Positions 31,698 through 42,888 of a stretch of DNA of 64,000 nucleotides are shown piece by piece. Position numbers and translations under genes: made by a program. Where the stretch lies: assembly GCF_014642835.1 (NCBI RefSeq), contig NZ_BMJA01000006.1:62001-126000 (forward strand), given 5' to 3'. The notes under the pieces are model-generated. The model was not told where the DNA came from and did not search any database. It was given only the letters and a program-made list of their open reading frames with translations. Within the stretch, counting starts at the first letter, position 1, and the number at the start of each line of letters is the position of its first letter. Source of the stretch: Dyella nitratireducens (GTDB taxonomy: Bacteria > Pseudomonadota > Gammaproteobacteria > Xanthomonadales > Rhodanobacteraceae).

Positions 31698-33136
31698 GTC
31701 TCGCTCGTCCTCACATGGCCCGCCTGCGCCAGTTCCACGGCCGCATAACCGATATCGCCGGCACCCAGCAGCAACAGCAGATCGCCATCGCGCAGCAGTG
31801 CAGGCAAGGTATCTTTCAATTCGCGCGGATGACTGATCAGCACCGGATCAACCTTGCCGCGCGCGCGTACAGCGCGTGCCAAAGCACGGCCATCCGCGCC
31901 CGCAATCGGTGCCTCACCAGCGGGATAAACCTCGGTGAGCACCAACACATCCGCTTCCGCCAGTACGTTGGCAAAATCATCCAGCAGATCGCGCGTACGG
32001 CTGTAGCGATGCGGCTGGAAGCCCACCACCAGGCGGCGATCGGGCCAACCACCGCGTGCTGCTGCAAACACAGCAGCGAGTTCGCGCGGATGATGGCCAT
32101 AGTCATCGACCAGCATCACCTTGCCTTGATCGATCGCGATCTCGCCACGACGATGGAAGCGACGACCCACGCCCTGAAAATGTTTCAATGCATGCGCGAT
32201 GGCATCGGCTTCCACGCCGAGCTGCCAACCGATCGACGCAGCAGCCAGCGCATTGAGTACGTTGTGCCTCCCCGGCAGATTCAGCGTGACCGGGATCGGA
32301 TCATTCACACCCGGCAGCAGTAGGTCGAAATGCATCTCGAAACCTTGCTGCTGCACGTTGGTGGCGCGCACATCCGCATGCGCCGCATCGATGCCATAGG
32401 TCATCACACGACGTGCGGTGATCTTGGCCAGCTCGGCCACTTCCGGATCATCCACGCACAGCACGGCCAGCCCATAGAACGGCAAGCGATGCAGGAAATC
32501 CGAGAACGCCTTGCGCACCAGCGCGAAGTCGCCCTGGTAGTTCTCCAGGTGATCGGCGTCGATATTGGTGACCACCGCAATCACCGGCGACAGCAGCAGG
32601 AACGAGCCATCCGATTCGTCTGCTTCCGCCACCAGGTACTGGCCGGTACCCAACCGCGCATTCGCACCAGCCGCGTTGAGCTGGCCGCCGATCACGAAGG
32701 TGGGATCGTAGTTGGCTTCCGCCAGCACGCTGGCGACGAGACTGGTCGTGGTGGTCTTGCCGTGCGTGCCAGCAATGGCGATGCCGCGCCGGAAACGCAT
32801 CAATTCGCCCAGCATTTCCGCGCGCGGTATCACCGGAATGCGTGCTTCGCGCGCAGCAACCAGTTCCGGGTTGTCAGGCTTGATCGCACTGGACGTCACC
32901 ACGACATCGGCGTCGCCGATATGCGCTGCGGCATGGCCGATGCGCACATCAATGCCAAGCTCACGCAAGCGCTGTGCGGTCGACGACTCGCTGCGATCCG
33001 AACCGGACACGGCATAACCGAGGTTGTGCAGCACTTCGGCAATGCCGCTCATGCCCACACCACCGATACCGATGAAGTGCACGCGGCGGAAAGTGCTCAT
33101 CAAATCTTCATGTGCAAGCAGGCGACGCGGCGTCAT
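31694..33136 (-). CDS. murC: UDP-N-acetylmuramate--L-alanine ligase
   Basis: Adds the first amino acid of the peptidoglycan stem. It has 480 residues from the ATG at 33136, chosen because it makes the same 4-bp ATGA overlap with murG as other junctions in the cluster and has GGAGG upstream; an internal ATG at 33100 ([14 protein letters not shown]) is the alternative. Motifs: [19 protein letters not shown] loop [13 protein letters not shown] and [10 protein letters not shown]. Confidence 0.97.
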   Translation of the reverse strand: MTPRRLLAHEDLMSTFRRVHFIGIGGVGMSGIAEVLHNLGYAVSGSDRSESSTAQRLRELGIDVRIGHAAAHIGDADVVVTSSAIKPDNPELVAAREARIPVIPRAEMLGELMRFRRGIAIAGTHGKTTTTSLVASVLAEANYDPTFVIGGQLNAAGANARLGTGQYLVAEADESDGSFLLLSPVIAVVTNIDADHLENYQGDFALVRKAFSDFLHRLPFYGLAVLCVDDPEVAELAKITARRVMTYGIDAAHADVRATNVQQQGFEMHFDLLLPGVNDPIPVTLNLPGRHNVLNALAAASIGWQLGVEADAIAHALKHFQGVGRRFHRRGEIAIDQGKVMLVDDYGHHPRELAAVFAAARGGWPDRRLVVGFQPHRYSRTRDLLDDFANVLAEADVLVLTEVYPAGEAPIAGADGRALARAVRARGKVDPVLISHPRELKDTLPALLRDGDLLLLLGAGDIGYAAVELAQAGHVRTSET

Positions 33137-34206
33137 ACAGCCACCTCCACGCAAGCGCGCGCGATATCCGCAGCAGCATCCGGCTTTGCCAGCGTGCGCG
33201 CCGCTTCCGCCATTGCCAACAGCTTGGCGCGATCGCCCAACAGCACACTCAAACGCTGTGCCAAGTCATTTGTCTTCAAATCACGTTCCTGGATCAATTC
33301 AGCGGCACCGGTAGCGACCAGCGCTTCGGCGTTGCGGGTCTGGTGGTCGTCCACCGCGTGCGGGAACGGCACCAGCACGGCACCCAATCCACACGCGGTG
33401 AGTTCGGCCAGCGTCAGCGCACCCGCGCGGCACACAGCGAGGTCCGCCCATGCATAGGTGCCCGCCATATCTTCGATAAACGGCACGATGCGCGCTTCCA
33501 CGCCCACATCGGCATAAGCTTTGCGCGCTTCGTCGATACCGCGGTTACCGCACTGGTGCAGCACTTCCGGCCGCTGATCGACTGCGATGTGCGCCAACGC
33601 CTGCGGCACGGACGTGTTCAAGGCACGCGCACCAAGACTGCCGCCCAACACCAGTAGGCGCGGCTTGCCGCTACGCTCGGCCATGCGCTGTGCTGGCGAC
33701 GACAGCGACGCAATCGCGCCGCGCACCGGATTGCCCACCCACTCCGCATTCGGCAACGCATCGGCAAAACCAGCCATCACGCGACGCGCATGCTGCGCCA
33801 GTTTGCGATTGGTGAAGCCCGCCACGCGATTCTGTTCGTGCACCAGCAACGGACGATGCAGCATGCGTGCCGCTACACCACCTGGACCAGCGACGTAGCC
33901 GCCCATCGACAGCACGCTGCGCGGCTTCAAGCGATACAGCACGGCCAGCGACGACAACAGTGCACGTAGCAACATCCACGGCGCCAGCAATCGCGTCTTC
34001 AAACCTTTGCCGCGCAGACCACCCACCGCAATCGTGTGTAGCTCGATACCGTGCGCCGGCACCACCTTGGTCTCCATACCGCCTTCCGCACCCAGCCACA
34101 CCACCGGCACGCCTTGCGCACGCAGCGTTTCGGCCACGGCCAAACCGGGGAAAATGTGGCCGCCGGTACCGCCGGCCATGATCAGCACGGGAGCCTGCGC
34201 GCTCAT
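33133..34206 (-). CDS. murG: Lipid II synthase (N-acetylglucosaminyltransferase)
   Basis: Membrane-associated GT28 glycosyltransferase that adds GlcNAc to lipid I. It has 357 residues. Motifs: MAGGTGGHIFPGLA (glycine-rich loop), GGYVAGPGGVAA, LVLGGSLGARALN and CRAGALTLAELTACGLGAVLVPFPHAVDDHQ (UDP-GlcNAc site). It overlaps ftsW and murC by 4 bp each. Confidence 0.97.
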   Translation of the reverse strand: MSAQAPVLIMAGGTGGHIFPGLAVAETLRAQGVPVVWLGAEGGMETKVVPAHGIELHTIAVGGLRGKGLKTRLLAPWMLLRALLSSLAVLYRLKPRSVLSMGGYVAGPGGVAARMLHRPLLVHEQNRVAGFTNRKLAQHARRVMAGFADALPNAEWVGNPVRGAIASLSSPAQRMAERSGKPRLLVLGGSLGARALNTSVPQALAHIAVDQRPEVLHQCGNRGIDEARKAYADVGVEARIVPFIEDMAGTYAWADLAVCRAGALTLAELTACGLGAVLVPFPHAVDDHQTRNAEALVATGAAELIQERDLKTNDLAQRLSVLLGDRAKLLAMAEAARTLAKPDAAADIARACVEVAV

Positions 34207-35441
34207 GCCGCCACCGCCTCGCGCTCGCGCGCGGTGTTCGGATTGGCATCGGGCACGGCCGCCGCGGGTGTACGCGTAGCCATCTGACGCGCATCGAGCG
34301 CACGGTAGATTTCAAAGGTGGCTCTCAGCAGCACGCCGGCCATCGCGCAAGTCAGCACGATCGACGAACCGCCGTAACTGATCAGCGGCAAGGTAAGGCC
34401 CTTGGTCGGCAACGCACCAAGATTCACGCCCACCGACACCATGGTCTGCAGACCGAGCATCAGCGAGATGCCAAAGGCGATATAGCCGGCAAAGCGCTGG
34501 CCGATTTCCACGCCCTTCAAGCCGACATGCAATCCACGCCACACGACCAGCGCGAACAGACTCATCACACCGATGACGCCGACCAGGCCAAGCTCTTCAC
34601 CGATCACCGCAAAGATAAAGTCGGTGTGTGCCTCAGGCAGGTATGACAGCTTCAGCACGCTCGAACCCAGGCCCACGCCGGTCCACTCCCCGCGGCCGAT
34701 GGCCATCAGCGACTGCGTAAGCTGGAAACCGTCATCGAACGGATGCGCCCAGGGATTCATGAACGACGTCAGGCGCTTCATGCGATAGCTTTCGCTGGTC
34801 GCCGCAATCGCCAGCAGCGGCATCAGCGGCAGCCCCATCAGGAACAGGAAGATGGGCCGCGCACCACCCAGCCACACCATCGCAATGGTCACGGCGATGA
34901 TCAAGGTGGCCGAACCGAAGTCCGGCTGCGCCAGCAACAGCAGCACCATCACGCCGGACACAGCGAGCGGCTTGATCAAGCCCATGAAGCGCGTCTCGAT
35001 GCTTTCGCGATGACGCACTAGGTAACTAGCCAGATACACCACCAGGATCAGCTTCACCGCCTCGACTGGTTGGAACGAGGTCACGATCAAGTTGAGCCAG
35101 CGCCTTGCGCCGTTGAGTTTCATGCCCAAGTGCGGCACGAACACCGCCAGCAGCATGATGAAGGCCACCAGCATCAAGAAGAAAGCGTGCTTTTCCAGTT
35201 CCTTCAGCTCCATGCGCATGGCAACGCCCGCCGCCACGGCACCGAGTGAGAGAAACAGCAGGTGTTTCTTCAAATAGTAGAACTCGCCCATATGCGAGCT
35301 GTCGGCCACGGCAATTGAGCTGGACGTCACCATCACGACACCCACGCAGGCAAGCGCGACCAGGGCCACCAGCAGCGGCAAGTCGAACTTGCCGCGCGGG
35401 CCCTGCCGGCGCTTTGCTTGGGTTGTGTCGAAACCGAACAT
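34203..35441 (-). CDS. ftsW: Septal peptidoglycan polymerase FtsW
   Basis: SEDS-family glycosyltransferase acting with FtsI at the septum. It has 412 residues and about ten membrane spans. Signatures: NGARRWLNLIVTSFQPVEAVKL (the polymerase core with catalytic Asp in the later loop region), AHTDFIFAVIGEELGLVG and LTLPLISYGGSSI. A 3-bp gap follows mraY; the usual murD gene is absent here. Confidence 0.97.
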   Translation of the reverse strand: MFGFDTTQAKRRQGPRGKFDLPLLVALVALACVGVVMVTSSSIAVADSSHMGEFYYLKKHLLFLSLGAVAAGVAMRMELKELEKHAFFLMLVAFIMLLAVFVPHLGMKLNGARRWLNLIVTSFQPVEAVKLILVVYLASYLVRHRESIETRFMGLIKPLAVSGVMVLLLLAQPDFGSATLIIAVTIAMVWLGGARPIFLFLMGLPLMPLLAIAATSESYRMKRLTSFMNPWAHPFDDGFQLTQSLMAIGRGEWTGVGLGSSVLKLSYLPEAHTDFIFAVIGEELGLVGVIGVMSLFALVVWRGLHVGLKGVEIGQRFAGYIAFGISLMLGLQTMVSVGVNLGALPTKGLTLPLISYGGSSIVLTCAMAGVLLRATFEIYRALDARQMATRTPAAAVPDANPNTAREREAVAA

Positions 35442-35444
35442 GTC

Positions 35445-36527
35445 TCAACGCACCTTCAACGTTGCCAAACCGATCAACACCAGCACCACGCTGATGATCC
35501 AGAACCGCACGATCACCCGTGGCTCGGGCCAGCCTTTCAACTCGAAGTGATGATGGATCGGCGCCATGCGGAAGATGCGCTTGCCGGTCATCTTGAAGCT
35601 GGCGACCTGCATCATCACCGACACCGTTTCCATCACGAACACGCCGCCCATGATCAACAGCACGATTTCCTGCCGCACGATCACTGCGATGGCAGCCAGC
35701 GCCGCACCGATAGCGAGCGCACCGACGTCACCCATGAACACCTGCGCGGGATACGTGTTGAACCAGAGGAATCCCAAACCCGAACCGGCCAGCGCACCGC
35801 AGAAGATCGCCAATTCGCCCGCGCCGGGAATCGAGGGAATCCCCAGGTATTCGGAGAACACGCGATTGCCAGCGAGGTAAGCAAAAATACCCAGCGCCCC
35901 CGACACCAGCACCGTCGGCATGATCGCCAGACCATCGAGACCATCGGTGAGATTCACCGCATTGGAGAAGCCCACGATCATGAAGTAGGCGATCACGATG
36001 AAGAACGCGCCCAGCGGCACCGCCACATGCTTGAACACCGGCACGTACAGCGCCGTCTCCGCCGGAATATTGGCCGTGTGAAACAAGAACCACGCCGCGC
36101 CGATGCCGAACACCGACTGCCAGAAATACTTCCAGCGCGAAGCGAGACCGCGGCTGTCTTTCAACACCAGCTTGCGGTAGTCGTCGTAGAAGCCGATCGC
36201 GCCGTAGCAGAGCAGCACCAGTAGCACCAGCCACACGTAGCGATTGCTCAGATCCACCCACAGCAAGGTAGCAACAGCCACCGAGAGCAGGATCATCACA
36301 CCACCCATGGTCGGTGTGCCGGCCTTGGACAAATGCGTCTGCGGGCCCTCCTTGCGCACCACCTGTCCAGCCTTGAGCGCGGCAAGCTTGCGGATCAGCG
36401 CGGGACCAAACAGCAGCGACATCGCCATGGCGGTGAGCGCCGCCATGATCGTGCGGAAGGTGATGTACTGAAACAGGTGCGGCGTGGCGAAATGCCGTGC
36501 GAACCATTCGGCCAGTTCAAGCAGCAT
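35445..36527 (-). CDS. mraY: Phospho-N-acetylmuramoyl-pentapeptide transferase
   Basis: Integral membrane enzyme making lipid I on undecaprenyl phosphate. It has 360 residues and ten hydrophobic segments. Signatures: [27 protein letters not shown] with the DD pair, [13 protein letters not shown] and the cytoplasmic [13 protein letters not shown] motif. Its start overlaps the murF end by 11 bp. Confidence 0.98.
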   Translation of the reverse strand: MLLELAEWFARHFATPHLFQYITFRTIMAALTAMAMSLLFGPALIRKLAALKAGQVVRKEGPQTHLSKAGTPTMGGVMILLSVAVATLLWVDLSNRYVWLVLLVLLCYGAIGFYDDYRKLVLKDSRGLASRWKYFWQSVFGIGAAWFLFHTANIPAETALYVPVFKHVAVPLGAFFIVIAYFMIVGFSNAVNLTDGLDGLAIMPTVLVSGALGIFAYLAGNRVFSEYLGIPSIPGAGELAIFCGALAGSGLGFLWFNTYPAQVFMGDVGALAIGAALAAIAVIVRQEIVLLIMGGVFVMETVSVMMQVASFKMTGKRIFRMAPIHHHFELKGWPEPRVIVRFWIISVVLVLIGLATLKVR

Positions 36528-37884
36528 TGTGCACGCCCCCCTTTGAGTCGCCGCTCTTGAGGGCAGCTACGACCTGTTCCATGCCCGACGAATGCGAGCC
36601 CTTCACCAGGCAGGTGACGCCGGCATGCAGTTCAGCGTGCAGCGCATCGATGAGTGTCGCCTTGTCGGCAAAATGTCTGCCACCTGCACCGAACGCCTCG
36701 ACGGCGGCCGCACTCAACGGCCCGACGGCAAACAACCGATCGATGCCGCGCTCGTGTGCATGACGACCAACGCCGGCATGCAGTGCACGCGCTTCCGCCC
36801 CCAGCTCAGCCATATCGCCCAGCACCAGCCAACGCTCGCCTGCAGCCAGTACCAGCGTATCGATAGCCGCGTGCATGGAGCTCGGATTGGCGTTGTAGCT
36901 GTCGTCGATCAGCGTCCAACCTTGCGGCATGTCGATGCGCTTCAGGCGACCTTCGACAGCACTGGCTTGCTCCAATCCAGCAACGATGGTGTCGAGCGGC
37001 ACATCCAGCGCCAGCGCTATCGCACTGGCGGCCAAGGCATTGGCGATGTTGTGGCGACCGGGCAGCGGCAACTGCACGTCAGCATCGCCATGCGGAGTGC
37101 TCAGCACGAAATGCGAACCGTCGACGCGCTGCTCCAGAATCTCAGCACCTACGTCGGCCTTGTGATCCAGGCCAAAGCGCAGAATGTGGCGTCCACCAGC
37201 CAGACCCATAAAGAAGCTGGCGAAGGCATCGTCGGCATTGATCACCGCCACGCCGTCTGCCGGCAATGCGCGATATACCGCGCCCTTGGTTTCCGCCACC
37301 ATCTCGATCGTACCCATCCGCTCAAGATGCGCGGGCGCGATGATGTTCACGAGGCCGATATCAGGCCGCGCGATGGCAGCAAGATAATCAATATCGCCGG
37401 GCTTGCCTGCGCCCATTTCAAGCACGGCATATTCGGTGTCCTCCGGCATCCACAACAACGTCAGCGGCAGGCCGATTTCATTGTTGTAGCTACCGGTGTT
37501 GACATGCGTGCGACCGTGCCGCGACAGGATCGAGGCGATGAGCGTCTTCACCGTGGTCTTGCCATTGGAGCCGGTGATGCCGATCACCCGCGCATTGCGT
37601 TGCGCGCGCACTGCGCTGGCTAGGTCGCCCAGCGCCAGCTCGGCGCTTTTTACTTCGACCTGTGGAAGATCGCTCTCTACACGGTGCTCCACCAAAGCAG
37701 CTACGGCGCCGCGTGCTTTCGCATCGGCGAGGTAATTGTGACCATCTACGCGCTCGCCTTTGAAGGCAACGAACAGGTCGCCCTGCTTCACCTTGCGTGA
37801 ATCGATGGCAATGCCGGTCACGTCGGCGTCGGCGCCGTGCATATGCCCGTGCGTCCACATGGCGATGGCGCTCAAGCGCATCAT
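36517..37884 (-). CDS. murF: UDP-MurNAc-tripeptide--D-Ala-D-Ala ligase
   Basis: Completes the pentapeptide precursor. It has 455 residues with the three Mur-ligase domains: an N-terminal UDP-binding part ([17 protein letters not shown]), the ATP loop [16 protein letters not shown] and a C-terminal domain with [16 protein letters not shown]. It overlaps murE by 4 bp and mraY by 11 bp. Confidence 0.97.
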   Translation of the reverse strand: MMRLSAIAMWTHGHMHGADADVTGIAIDSRKVKQGDLFVAFKGERVDGHNYLADAKARGAVAALVEHRVESDLPQVEVKSAELALGDLASAVRAQRNARVIGITGSNGKTTVKTLIASILSRHGRTHVNTGSYNNEIGLPLTLLWMPEDTEYAVLEMGAGKPGDIDYLAAIARPDIGLVNIIAPAHLERMGTIEMVAETKGAVYRALPADGVAVINADDAFASFFMGLAGGRHILRFGLDHKADVGAEILEQRVDGSHFVLSTPHGDADVQLPLPGRHNIANALAASAIALALDVPLDTIVAGLEQASAVEGRLKRIDMPQGWTLIDDSYNANPSSMHAAIDTLVLAAGERWLVLGDMAELGAEARALHAGVGRHAHERGIDRLFAVGPLSAAAVEAFGAGGRHFADKATLIDALHAELHAGVTCLVKGSHSSGMEQVVAALKSGDSKGGVHNAA

Positions 37885-39359
37885 GCGTGTGTCTCCAGCG
37901 CGACGCGCGCTACCGCCATATCGTCAAACGCACGCTTGCCGCTTGCGCCCTCTTGGTAGGCTTCATGGCCTTTGCCGGCAATCAACACCACATCTCCGGT
38001 ACGCGCCATCGTCAGCGCTGCACGAATCGCGGCTTCGCGATCGCGCAACACCGTGGCTTCCTGCGGCCGTGCCATGCCGGCCAGAATCTGCGCGACGATC
38101 GCGTCGCCATCTTCGCCGCGCGGGTTGTCATCGGTGACGATGGCGACGTCAGCCAGCCGCTCGGCGATCTCACCCATCTGCGGGCGCTTGCCCGCATCGC
38201 GTTCACCGCCACAACCGAAGACGCAGATCAGCCGCGCTTGGCAATGCGCACGCAGCGCATTGAGCGCCTGCTCCAGCGCATCCGGCGTGTGGGCGTAATC
38301 GACCACAACCAGCGGCAGGCCTTGCAGGCCGCCGATGCGATTCATGCGACCGTTCACCGGTTCCAACGCTTCGACAGCATCAACGATGCGCTCGAAGGAT
38401 TCGCCCAGTGCCGCGAGGCAGCCAATCACCGCCAGCAGATTCGACACATTGAAACGGCCGAGCAGACGGCTGCGAATCTGCTTTTCACCCCATGGCGTGC
38501 GCAGCATAAAGGCGACGCCTTCCGCAGAAGTAACGATATCGCTCGCTGCAATATCAGCCTGTTTGTCGCCCGCATTGCTCAGTCGCCACGCACGCACACT
38601 GGGCGGTAACTTGCGAACCAGCTCACGACCGAAAGCGTCATCGATATTGATGGCTGCCGCTTTGAGCCCTGGCCAAACGAACAGCTTGGCCTTCGCAGCG
38701 CCATAGGCTTCCATGCTGCCGTGGTAGTCAAGATGATCGCGCGTAAGGTTGGTGAACGCTGCAACGTCGAATGCCGTCGCCGCAACACGCCCCTGTTCGA
38801 GCGCATGCGAGGACACTTCCATCGCCACGTGGGAAGCACCGTCGCGACGGAACTTGGCGAACAGTTGCTGCACAGCAATCGCATCAGGCGTTGTGCGCTC
38901 ACCTTCACGCAGCTGACCATGCAGACCGGCGCCCAGCGTACCGATGGTGGCCGCACGATGGCCAAGATGCTCCAGCGCCTGCGCCAGCAATTGCACCGTG
39001 GAGGTTTTGCCGTTGGTACCAGTGACGCCGATCACGCGCATGGCTTCGGACGGGCGGCCAAAGAAGCGCGCGGCGATCTCGCCCACGAAGGCATGCAAGC
39101 CATCGATCCACAGCACCGGCACGTCCAGATTCTGTAGCTCGGGTGGCGCGGGCGATTCGGCCAGCACCACACTGGCACCGCGCTGCACGGCAGCTTGCAC
39201 GAATTCGATGCCGTGTCCGCGCGTACCGCGCAAGGCGAAGAATGCATTGCCGCGCTGCACTTTGCGCGAATCAAGCGCAAGCCCGGAAACGACGATAGGC
39301 CCGACGGCCTTCGTTTCAGCGATGCCTTGCAGCAGATGGTCGAGGCGCTGGCCGCTCAT
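37881..39359 (-). CDS. murE: UDP-MurNAc-L-Ala-Glu--meso-DAP ligase
   Basis: Adds meso-diaminopimelate to the stem peptide. It has 492 residues. The ATP loop VTGTNGKTSTVQLLA and, in the C-terminal domain, the DNPR motif (TDDNPRGEDG) identify the meso-DAP rather than lysine enzyme. If this species uses a MurD2/MurL route (see the missing murD), the substrate reaching MurE would still be the D-Glu dipeptide. It overlaps ftsI and murF by 4 bp. Confidence 0.97.
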   Translation of the reverse strand: MSGQRLDHLLQGIAETKAVGPIVVSGLALDSRKVQRGNAFFALRGTRGHGIEFVQAAVQRGASVVLAESPAPPELQNLDVPVLWIDGLHAFVGEIAARFFGRPSEAMRVIGVTGTNGKTSTVQLLAQALEHLGHRAATIGTLGAGLHGQLREGERTTPDAIAVQQLFAKFRRDGASHVAMEVSSHALEQGRVAATAFDVAAFTNLTRDHLDYHGSMEAYGAAKAKLFVWPGLKAAAINIDDAFGRELVRKLPPSVRAWRLSNAGDKQADIAASDIVTSAEGVAFMLRTPWGEKQIRSRLLGRFNVSNLLAVIGCLAALGESFERIVDAVEALEPVNGRMNRIGGLQGLPLVVVDYAHTPDALEQALNALRAHCQARLICVFGCGGERDAGKRPQMGEIAERLADVAIVTDDNPRGEDGDAIVAQILAGMARPQEATVLRDREAAIRAALTMARTGDVVLIAGKGHEAYQEGASGKRAFDDMAVARVALETHA

Positions 39360-41176
39360 GGCTCGACGGCCTCCACTGCGGATTGATCATCCTGCGGGTT
39401 CTGGGGCGGCGCGGTACCAGCCAATCCTCCACCCGCCTGCAGCGGACCGCCGACATACCAGCGCCCGATGTTGTCAGGCGGCACGTCCAGCAGGCGCAGC
39501 GCACCCGTCATCACGCTCTGATAGACGGGCGCCGAAACAACGCCGCCGTAGTAGGCATTTTTCTTGGGGTTGTTGATCACCACCACGCCGACCAGGCGCG
39601 GATCCGTGGCAGGCACGATGCCGGCGAACAGCGAGTTATAACTGTTCTTGGCATAGCCGCCACCCGACGCCAGATGCGCCGTGCCGGTCTTGCCGGCCAC
39701 GATGTAGTTGGCGATCTGCGCACGCGTGGCCGAACCGCCCGGCGCGGTTACCGTCTCCAGCATGTCCACCAGTTCTCGCGCGATGTTTGGCGAAATGATC
39801 TGCTTGCCCGCATCGCTACCGCTCTTGATGAACGTGGGCGTGTGCATGACGCCGCCATCCGCCAGCGTGGCGTATGCAACGGCCAGTTGCAGCGGCGTGA
39901 CGTTGAGGCCGTAGCCATAGGCCATGGTGGCTTTTTCGATGGGGCGCCAACTGCGGCCGGGCCGCAGAAGACCGGCCGATTCGCCTGGGAAACCGCTGCC
40001 TGTGCTTTCGCCGAAGCCGAACGCGCGATAGGTGTCGTATAGAAACTTGGTATCCAGCGACAGCCCGATCTTGGCCGCACCAATGTTGCTGGATTTGGTG
40101 AGCACGCCGGTGGGCGTGAGCACACCGTTACCGCCGGACTCCACGTCGCGGATGTCCTTACCCATGAAATACCAATGGCCATTGCCGGTATCGACCGTGG
40201 GCGCGGTGGGCGTGTACTTGCCACTGGAAAGCGCCGCCGCCATGGTGAACGTCTTCATCGTCGAGCCGGGCTCTACGACGTCGGTCACGGTGCGGTTGCG
40301 GCGCGCGGCAGCCGAACTGCCGGTGACGACATTGGGGTTGTAAGTAGGCAGGCTCACCATGGCGAGAATCTCGCCGGTGCGTATATCCAGGATCACCATT
40401 TCGCCGGAATCGGCGTCCAGGTCATCCAACTGCTTTTTCAGTTCGCTATACGCAAGGAACTGGATGCGGCGATCGATACTGAGCGTAAGGTTCTGCCCAG
40501 GCTGCGGCGCATGCACCTGTTCCACATCTTCGACGATGCGGCCCATGCGATCGCGGATCACGCGCTTGGCACCCGGCTTGCCGGCCAGCCAGTTGTCGAA
40601 GGCGAGCTCCAGGCCTTCCTGGCCGTGGTCGTCGATATTGGTGAAGCCAAGCACGTGCGCGGTCACTTCGCCAGACGGGTAGTAGCGCTTGTATTCGCGC
40701 TGTCCGTTCACGCCGGGAACGCTTAGCGCGAGTACGGCCTGTGCAGCTTCCGGACTCATCTGACGACGCAGATAGGCGAAATCGCGATCGGCGCGTTGCT
40801 CCAGGTACGACTTCAAATCATCCGCGGTGGTGCCCAACGCCTGCGCCAGTGCTGGAATGCGATCAGCGTTGTCGAGCACTTCCGATGGCACACAGGTGAT
40901 CGACACCATCGGCGTGGATACGGCTAGCGGCTCACCATTGCGATCGAAGATCGTGCCGCGCGACACGGCGATCGGCACCACGCGCAGGAAGCGTGCGTCG
41001 CCCTGATCCTGATAGAACTGTTTGCGTACCACCTGCAGATCGAAGGCGCGCGCCACCAGCCCTGCCGAAGCAACGCCAAGTATGCCGATGACCAGCAGCA
41101 TGCGCTTGCGTGCACTGGGGCCTGCGCCCTTGCGGCGAGAGGTGGATTTGGACGCGATATGCGGCAGCCGGTTCAT
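39356..41176 (-). CDS. ftsI: Septal transpeptidase FtsI (PBP3)
   Basis: Class B penicillin-binding protein crosslinking septal peptidoglycan. It has 606 residues: one membrane span near residues 26-46, a pedestal domain, then the transpeptidase with STMK (in VEPGSTMKTF), SSN and KTGT motifs. The C-terminal 35 residues are a Gly/Pro/Ala-rich tail. It overlaps ftsL and murE by 4 bp. Confidence 0.98.
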   Translation of the reverse strand: MNRLPHIASKSTSRRKGAGPSARKRMLLVIGILGVASAGLVARAFDLQVVRKQFYQDQGDARFLRVVPIAVSRGTIFDRNGEPLAVSTPMVSITCVPSEVLDNADRIPALAQALGTTADDLKSYLEQRADRDFAYLRRQMSPEAAQAVLALSVPGVNGQREYKRYYPSGEVTAHVLGFTNIDDHGQEGLELAFDNWLAGKPGAKRVIRDRMGRIVEDVEQVHAPQPGQNLTLSIDRRIQFLAYSELKKQLDDLDADSGEMVILDIRTGEILAMVSLPTYNPNVVTGSSAAARRNRTVTDVVEPGSTMKTFTMAAALSSGKYTPTAPTVDTGNGHWYFMGKDIRDVESGGNGVLTPTGVLTKSSNIGAAKIGLSLDTKFLYDTYRAFGFGESTGSGFPGESAGLLRPGRSWRPIEKATMAYGYGLNVTPLQLAVAYATLADGGVMHTPTFIKSGSDAGKQIISPNIARELVDMLETVTAPGGSATRAQIANYIVAGKTGTAHLASGGGYAKNSYNSLFAGIVPATDPRLVGVVVINNPKKNAYYGGVVSAPVYQSVMTGALRLLDVPPDNIGRWYVGGPLQAGGGLAGTAPPQNPQDDQSAVEAVEP

Positions 41177-41445
41177 TGCCGCACCAGCTGTACGTCCTGC
41201 GGACGCGGCGCAAACATGCCCAGCTTGGTGCGTGCTTCGGAATCGATACGGCGCGGCTCCGCCCAGGTCGCCTGCTCCAGTTCGAGCCGGCCGTATTCGA
41301 TATTCAATTCATCGCGCTGGCTTTGCAGCTGCGAGAGCTGCACGAACAGTATGCGGTTCTGGTGACGCGTCCACACCACGGCGATGGCGCTCACCATCAC
41401 CGATGCCAGCAGGATAAAGAGGCTGAAGATGCCCACGGCCCTCAT
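41173..41445 (-). CDS. ftsL: Cell-division protein FtsL
   Basis: Small bitopic divisome protein of 90 residues with one N-terminal membrane span (about 5-24) and a periplasmic coiled coil (about 30-60, [22 protein letters not shown]), the typical FtsL layout. It partners FtsB and FtsQ and activates FtsWI. Position between rsmH and ftsI is diagnostic. It overlaps both by 4 bp. Confidence 0.95.
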   Translation of the reverse strand: MRAVGIFSLFILLASVMVSAIAVVWTRHQNRILFVQLSQLQSQRDELNIEYGRLELEQATWAEPRRIDSEARTKLGMFAPRPQDVQLVRQ

Positions 41446-42377
41446 GCGCCGCTCTCCGACGATACCTTCTCCGCCACGCGCAGCACGGCCGAACGCGCGC
41501 GCGGATTCGCGGCTTGTTCGGCATCGGAAGGAAACTGCGCTTTGCCGACCGCCGCCAGCTTCGCAGGCGCCGCGGCAACCGGCGGACCACGGCGACTGCC
41601 TTGCACACGGCCGGAATGATCGCGGATGAATTGCTTCACCATGCGATCTTCCAGCGAGTGGAAGCTGATCACCGACAGACGGCCACCCGGCTTGAGCCGC
41701 TCCAGTGCCGCCTCGAGCCCCTGCTCCACCGCTTCCAGCTCGCGGTTTACGCGAATACGCAGCGCCTGGAACGTACGCGTGGCCGGATGCTTGCCCGGCT
41801 CACGGCGGCCGATCACGCGCTCTACCAAAGCAGCGAGTTCGCCGGTGCGCGTGATGGGCGACGCTTTGCCGTACTCGACGATGGCGCGAGCGATCTTGCG
41901 GCTGAAACGTTCTTCGCCGTAGATCCACAACACGTCGGCGATTTCGCGTTCATCAGCGTGTGCAAGAAAATCCGCTGCGCTTTCACCTTGTGTAGGGTCC
42001 ATGCGCATGTCGAGCGGTCCATCAGCCATGAAGCTGAAGCCGCGGGAGGCTTCATCCAGCTGCGGCGAGGACACGCCCAGATCGAGCAGCACGCCATCGA
42101 GACCTTCGGCAGTTTCGTCCCAGTCGGCGAGCGTGGAGAAATTCGCATGGTGAATCGATACGCGCGGATCGGCGGCAAATTCGTGTTGCGCAGTGGCGAT
42201 CGCCTGCGGATCGCGATCCATCAGCAGCAGGCGCCCCTCAGGCCCCAGGCGCGACAGCACCGCGCGGGCGTGACCGCCGCGTCCAAACGTGCCATCGAGA
42301 TAACGCCCGCCTGCCCGCACGGCGAGTCCCTCCACTGCTTCATTCAGCATCACCGGGATGTGCTGACGCTCAGCCAT
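41442..42377 (-). CDS. rsmH: 16S rRNA (cytosine-N4) methyltransferase
   Basis: Methylates C1402 of 16S rRNA (E. coli numbering). It has 311 residues. Signatures: [10 protein letters not shown] at the start, [18 protein letters not shown] (SAM site), [20 protein letters not shown] and the C-terminal [13 protein letters not shown]. Also called mraW. It is 51 bp after mraZ and overlaps ftsL by 4 bp. Confidence 0.98.
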   Translation of the reverse strand: MAERQHIPVMLNEAVEGLAVRAGGRYLDGTFGRGGHARAVLSRLGPEGRLLLMDRDPQAIATAQHEFAADPRVSIHHANFSTLADWDETAEGLDGVLLDLGVSSPQLDEASRGFSFMADGPLDMRMDPTQGESAADFLAHADEREIADVLWIYGEERFSRKIARAIVEYGKASPITRTGELAALVERVIGRREPGKHPATRTFQALRIRVNRELEAVEQGLEAALERLKPGGRLSVISFHSLEDRMVKQFIRDHSGRVQGSRRGPPVAAAPAKLAAVGKAQFPSDAEQAANPRARSAVLRVAEKVSSESGA

Positions 42378-42428
42378 GCCGCCGCACTCCCGCTCTTGTT
42401 TGTGTCTGCCTGCGTCTGACCGACATGG

Positions 42429-42875
42429 TCAGAGCCGCAGGTCCGCCATGTCGTCGCTGATTTCGTCTTCGCCGATGGTCTGGCGGATCTTGGCCAGGTG
42501 GGCCTGTTCGCTCCACAGCTCGAACTTGTTGCCCATGCCCAGCAGAACCGCTTTTTTCTCGATACCCGCCGCCGTGCGCTGACTGCCTGGCAGCAGGATG
42601 CGCATCGCGCCATCCGGCTCCACCATGGCCGCCGCGCCGACCAGCTTCATCTGCAGGGCGCGGTGCACGGCCTTCACGTTCGGCAGGGCATTGACCTGGT
42701 CGCGCACCCGCTCCCATTCGGCGTGCGGGAACAGCCAGAGGCAGCCCGACTCGAACGGGTTGTAGGTGATCACCAGCCGATTGGCGCAGGCGTCCGTGAC
42801 CAGCTCCCGATATGCGGTCGGGATAGCCAGCCGGCCCTTGTCATCAACGGTGATGGCAGTTTCGCCCTGGAACAC
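42429..42875 (-). CDS. mraZ: MraZ transcriptional regulator
   Basis: DNA-binding repressor of its own dcw operon, made of two AbrB-like SpoVT domains. It has 148 residues from a GTG start giving [19 protein letters not shown]. The two DxxxR repeats ([13 protein letters not shown] and a second in [11 protein letters not shown]) are visible; the second is less canonical because GR is replaced by AM. Upstream lie a TTGACA promoter and phased TGGGA boxes (42889-42951). Confidence 0.97.
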   Translation of the reverse strand: MFQGETAITVDDKGRLAIPTAYRELVTDACANRLVITYNPFESGCLWLFPHAEWERVRDQVNALPNVKAVHRALQMKLVGAAAMVEPDGAMRILLPGSQRTAAGIEKKAVLLGMGNKFELWSEQAHLAKIRQTIGEDEISDDMADLRL

Positions 42876-42888
42876 GACCCTCAGGACC

